Under the pieces are notes generated by a model that saw only the letters and a program-made list of their open reading frames with translations, had not been told where the DNA came from and ran no database searches. Below, in pieces: positions 61,364 to 64,000 of a DNA stretch of 64,000 nucleotides. The stretch spans positions 62,001-126,000 of the forward strand of contig NZ_JACHNV010000002.1 in assembly GCF_014199535.1 (NCBI RefSeq), read 5' to 3'. Position numbers and translations under genes: made by a program. Position 1 is the first letter of the stretch; each line of letters starts with the position of its first letter. This stretch comes from Hymenobacter latericoloratus (GTDB taxonomy: Bacteria; Bacteroidota; Bacteroidia; Cytophagales; Hymenobacteraceae).

Positions 61364-62685
61364 GGGCGCACAGCGCCTCCCGGGCGAACTTTCTTCTGCG
61401 ACTTGGCCTGCATGATGTAGAGGGCTCCCAAGTAGAAAGGCATCAGCGGGATTTTGTAGCGCACCAAGGTGCCAAAGTTCCCGCTGTTGATGCCCACCCC
61501 AATGGCAAATACAATAGCGAACAGGAAGCTGAACAGCAGAATAGGCGTACCAACTATCAGAGATAAGCCTTTAAGTAAACCAGTCCGGTAAAACAACGAT
61601 GCCGTCAGCCAGATAAACAGGGTGGCCTCCAGAGCTGAAAGCAGCATCACGGGGTTGCGGACCTCAAACAGGAACGGCCGAAAGATAGAAACCACAATGG
61701 CCTGCGGGGCTACCTTCAGCGTCGAGCCCAGGCTACCGTCGAACTCGCCGATGTTGTAGGCCGAGCCGTTGGTGGCATAGCTGGTTAGGTACACTTGGTT
61801 GATTTTGGCCCGTTCGCCAATCTTTTCCACGTCGTATTTTTCGTCGCCGGCAGTCAGGCCAGTGGCCCCCAGGTAGCCGGCGCCGGCGCCCAGCAACAGA
61901 AACAGGGGCTTGAGCAGCATCCGCAGCGCCGCGGATTTTATGCGCTGGTTATTCTCGTTGAAGACCCACAGCAGCGCCGCCGGCAGAAACGACAGCAGAA
62001 TGTACACCTTCACTGATAGAAGGATGTAAGCGCCCAGCGCGCCCAGCACTACGGCCGTTGGAAGGTTTTTCTTCAGAATGAGGGCGTGGTAAAAACCATA
62101 GAAAGCCCAGCCCAAGGCCCCAATGCACAAGGAGTCCTTCATCAGGCCCGAGCCCCAGAAAAACACGGAAGGCAGAAAGAAAACGGCAATGGCCAGCTTC
62201 TTGTAGGCCAGGGGGAAAATCCGAATGAAGGTGACGTACATGGCCCACATCCCGCAGAAGCTGGTGAAGGCAAAGCACAGGCCGATAACGGTGTAGGTGT
62301 TAAAGCAAAACAGCGAAAACAAGCTAGCCACCTGCACTACGGCGTATTCGGTGGGGGCATCGTACCAGTACATGCGGCCCGTGTAGCGCAGCATATCGGC
62401 ATCCGGCGGGTGCTGGGCCGTCAGCAGCTTCAGACCCGTGCTGAATGATTCGCCGAACGCCTCGTGCACCACCTTCGTGTGGAAGTAGTAGTTGAACGTG
62501 TCGCCGCCCCCGTAGTAAAACTGGTAAATCAGACCCAGGCCAATGGCCCCCAGAAACTTCACGGACAGCGCCGGAATAAAGTACTTCCGGGTAAGGGGAT
62601 TGGTAAACCGCTTGCGCACAGCAAAGGCTATTCCGTAGAATAAGCCCAGGTAAAGCGGCGTTAAAAACAGGTCCTTGAGTTCCAT
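61315..62685 (-). CDS. Polytopic membrane protein, possible Wzy-like polymerase
   Basis: A 456-residue inner-membrane protein with about ten to twelve hydrophobic segments (LYLGLFYGIAFAV, FLGAIGLGLIYQFYYGGGDTF, VASLFSLFCFNTYTVIGLCF, LAIAVFFLPSVFFWGSGLMK, AYILLSVKVYILLSFLPAALL, LLLGAGAGYLGATG and more). A large loop of about 90 residues (about 275-365, with KYDVEKIGERAKINQVYL and FDGSLGSTLKVAP) separates the last helices. This layout and its place in a glycan locus fit O-antigen polymerases, which are very variable in sequence. The basic C-terminal tail is encoded opposite the end of the GT4 gene. The Wzy call is inference. Confidence 0.55.
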   Translation of the reverse strand: MELKDLFLTPLYLGLFYGIAFAVRKRFTNPLTRKYFIPALSVKFLGAIGLGLIYQFYYGGGDTFNYYFHTKVVHEAFGESFSTGLKLLTAQHPPDADMLRYTGRMYWYDAPTEYAVVQVASLFSLFCFNTYTVIGLCFAFTSFCGMWAMYVTFIRIFPLAYKKLAIAVFFLPSVFFWGSGLMKDSLCIGALGWAFYGFYHALILKKNLPTAVVLGALGAYILLSVKVYILLSFLPAALLWVFNENNQRIKSAALRMLLKPLFLLLGAGAGYLGATGLTAGDEKYDVEKIGERAKINQVYLTSYATNGSAYNIGEFDGSLGSTLKVAPQAIVVSIFRPFLFEVRNPVMLLSALEATLFIWLTASLFYRTGLLKGLSLIVGTPILLFSFLFAIVFAIGVGINSGNFGTLVRYKIPLMPFYLGALYIMQAKSQKKVRPGGAVRPQLNSARKLGRLATTE

Positions 62686-62707
62686 ACGGTGCGCGTGGCA
62701 GGCTTTC

Positions 62708-63964
62708 CTACTTCCGCTTTGTTTTCAGATACGCTTTGGCCTCCTTGTATTGTTCCGAATTGTGGTCAGATTTATCGAGCACAACGCTGTAATAGCGGCG
62801 GGCCGCAGCGGCATCCTTGCCGCGGTCGGCGAGGCGGGCCAGGGCGAGGTTGGCAAAAACGTAGAAGCCGTACTTGGTTTCGCCGTTGGTTTCCGCAAAC
62901 ACAATGCAGCGCTGGTAGTACTCTTTGGCCTTGGCTAGGTCCTTGTAGCGGTTCTGCATCAGGTAGCCCAGAAAGTAGGTGGCGTAGCGGCCGCTGTTGG
63001 CCTCGTAGCCCGGCAGGCCCCGGTTCAGCTTGTCGAGAATGTCGCGGCTGACCCGCTCACACTCCCGGAACTCACCCTGCCGGAAACAGGCATTGGCATA
63101 AATGCGCTGCAGGTAGCCATTGTCGGGGTAGGTAGTGGCCAGGTAGCGGGCAATGGGCATGGCCTCCTCGGGCTTGTCCTCCTCGTTCATGAGGATGCGC
63201 ATGAGAAACACCCGTGCCTCCGGACCCACATAAAAGCCATTATCGGCCACGTTCCGGAGTTGTTGCAGCCCCAGTTTTTTGTTGCCCTTGGGAAAGAACA
63301 GCAGCACGGGCTTCAGCAGCGGATAATTATCGGGAATCCAGACGGCGTAGTAGTTGAACAGAGCCTGCCCAAACAAAAACTCCGGGCTCAGCCCGTTGGC
63401 CTCCTTGCTTTTATCGAGGTAGTCGAGGGAGCGTTTGGCGCCCACGGTAGCCTTGCGCCAGTCGTGGCGCTCAGCGTGCAGGCGGGCATCAAAACCGTAG
63501 CTGGCGGCCAGGAAAAAACAGGCCTCGTAGTTGCGGCTATCGGCTCGGTACATGGCCTCGCCCTTCGTAACGGCCGTATCCATGTAGGCAAAGAAAATCT
63601 TGTCGTACTGCGTGTTGGCAATATTGGACGGCATGATTTTCCACCACGTGCTCAGCCCCATCAGGAAGTAGGGCATGGGGTGGTTGGGGTAACGGCGGCG
63701 CAGGCTCCGGAACTGGCGCTCGGCCTTATCGTACTTGAAATTGTAGAGGTTGAACACGGCCCCCTCCAGTTCCGTTTGGATGTCCTTGTCCAGCAGCAGC
63801 CAGCTTTTGGTATCAATGGCACCCGGAGCCACGTCTATGTTTTCCAATTGCACCTGCCGTACCGAGTCGGGTAGGGGCGCGGGGCGCGCCGTGTCGGGTT
63901 GCTGGGCCCATACCGCCAGGGGTAGTAGCAACAGTAACAGGACAAATTGGAGTCGTTTAAACAT
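62708..63964 (-). CDS. Secreted tetratricopeptide-like repeat protein
   Basis: A 418-residue exported protein. The signal peptide QFVLLLLLLPLAVWAQ (cut after about residue 20) has no lipobox. The rest is helical with TPR-like units: FNLYNFKYDKAERQFRSLRRRYPNHPMPYFLMG, RKATVGAKRSLDYLDKSKEA (given in part), DLAKAKEYYQRCIVFAET and AAARRYYSVVLDKSDHNSE. It would lie in the periplasm and bind partner proteins. It is leftward, 22 bases before the polytopic membrane protein gene, so the two probably share a transcript; it may be an envelope-assembly factor. No enzymatic motif is visible. Confidence 0.8.
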   Translation of the reverse strand: MFKRLQFVLLLLLLPLAVWAQQPDTARPAPLPDSVRQVQLENIDVAPGAIDTKSWLLLDKDIQTELEGAVFNLYNFKYDKAERQFRSLRRRYPNHPMPYFLMGLSTWWKIMPSNIANTQYDKIFFAYMDTAVTKGEAMYRADSRNYEACFFLAASYGFDARLHAERHDWRKATVGAKRSLDYLDKSKEANGLSPEFLFGQALFNYYAVWIPDNYPLLKPVLLFFPKGNKKLGLQQLRNVADNGFYVGPEARVFLMRILMNEEDKPEEAMPIARYLATTYPDNGYLQRIYANACFRQGEFRECERVSRDILDKLNRGLPGYEANSGRYATYFLGYLMQNRYKDLAKAKEYYQRCIVFAETNGETKYGFYVFANLALARLADRGKDAAAARRYYSVVLDKSDHNSEQYKEAKAYLKTKRK

Positions 63965-64000
63965 AGGAATAACAAAGGGCAGCCTTCAACCACAAATCAG

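Overview
The window reads as one contiguous piece of chromosome from a high-GC member of the Bacteroidota, most like Hymenobacter or a close relative. The support is indirect but consistent. Coding DNA is GC-rich. Several genes carry TAnnTTTG-type -7 promoter boxes, the form typical of this phylum. There is a large Oar-like TonB-dependent receptor with a carboxypeptidase-regulatory N-terminus, and the lipoprotein and polysaccharide gene repertoire fits. No rRNA, CRISPR array, intact transposase, phage or plasmid gene was seen. One tRNA (Ala, anticodon GGC) is present.

Left part (1-31.7 kb), mostly housekeeping and signalling. The window opens in the 3' end of a catalase. Next come a degenerate NERD-like coiled-coil membrane protein, an ABC exporter, a GNAT enzyme and a DUF4136 lipoprotein. 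A leftward molybdenum-hydroxylase operon follows (xdhA, xdhB, a small membrane protein, xdhC). After a MurG-like glycosyltransferase there is an unusual three-module protein (nucleotide-translocase-like membrane domain, HEAT repeats, cyclic-nucleotide-binding domain). It faces a leftward two-component operon of a histidine kinase, a receiver and a receiver-adenylate cyclase, so a cAMP source and a cAMP-binding membrane protein are neighbours. Then follow a HEAT/cyclophilin lipoprotein, a cupin, the cysteine pair cysE and cysM, tRNA-Ala, the Oar-like receptor, an NlpC/P60 lipoprotein, a GlcD-type oxidase and an acyl-CoA-binding protein.

Right part (31.8-62.7 kb), a large surface-glycan locus. 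It has sugar-nucleotide genes: ugd and uxs for UDP-GlcA and UDP-Xyl; fdtA and fdtB homologues for 3-amino-3,6-dideoxyhexose; wecE and a wecD-like gene for 4-amino-4,6-dideoxyhexose. It also has an asparagine-synthase-like amidotransferase, sugar acyltransferases, about fourteen glycosyltransferases of families GT2, GT4, GT8 and GT61, a PglK-like ABC flippase and a possible Wzy-like polymerase. RmlA and RmlB, Wza/Wzc-type export genes and a priming transferase are not in the window. The middle (about 39.4-41.7 kb, 44.8-47.3 kb and around 54.3 kb) is clearly AT-richer than its flanks and contains a decayed GT8 copy, which points to exchange of glycan genes. The window ends in a secreted TPR-like protein.

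The most distinctive observations are the cAMP-related gene pairing at 14-20 kb, the GT8 pseudogene at 43.1-43.4 kb beside two intact GT8 genes, repeated abutment of -7 boxes to start codons (possible leaderless transcripts), several long inverted repeats of possible REP/MITE type, and the amidotransferase in the glycan locus. All functional calls come from reading the sequence; no database search was run.
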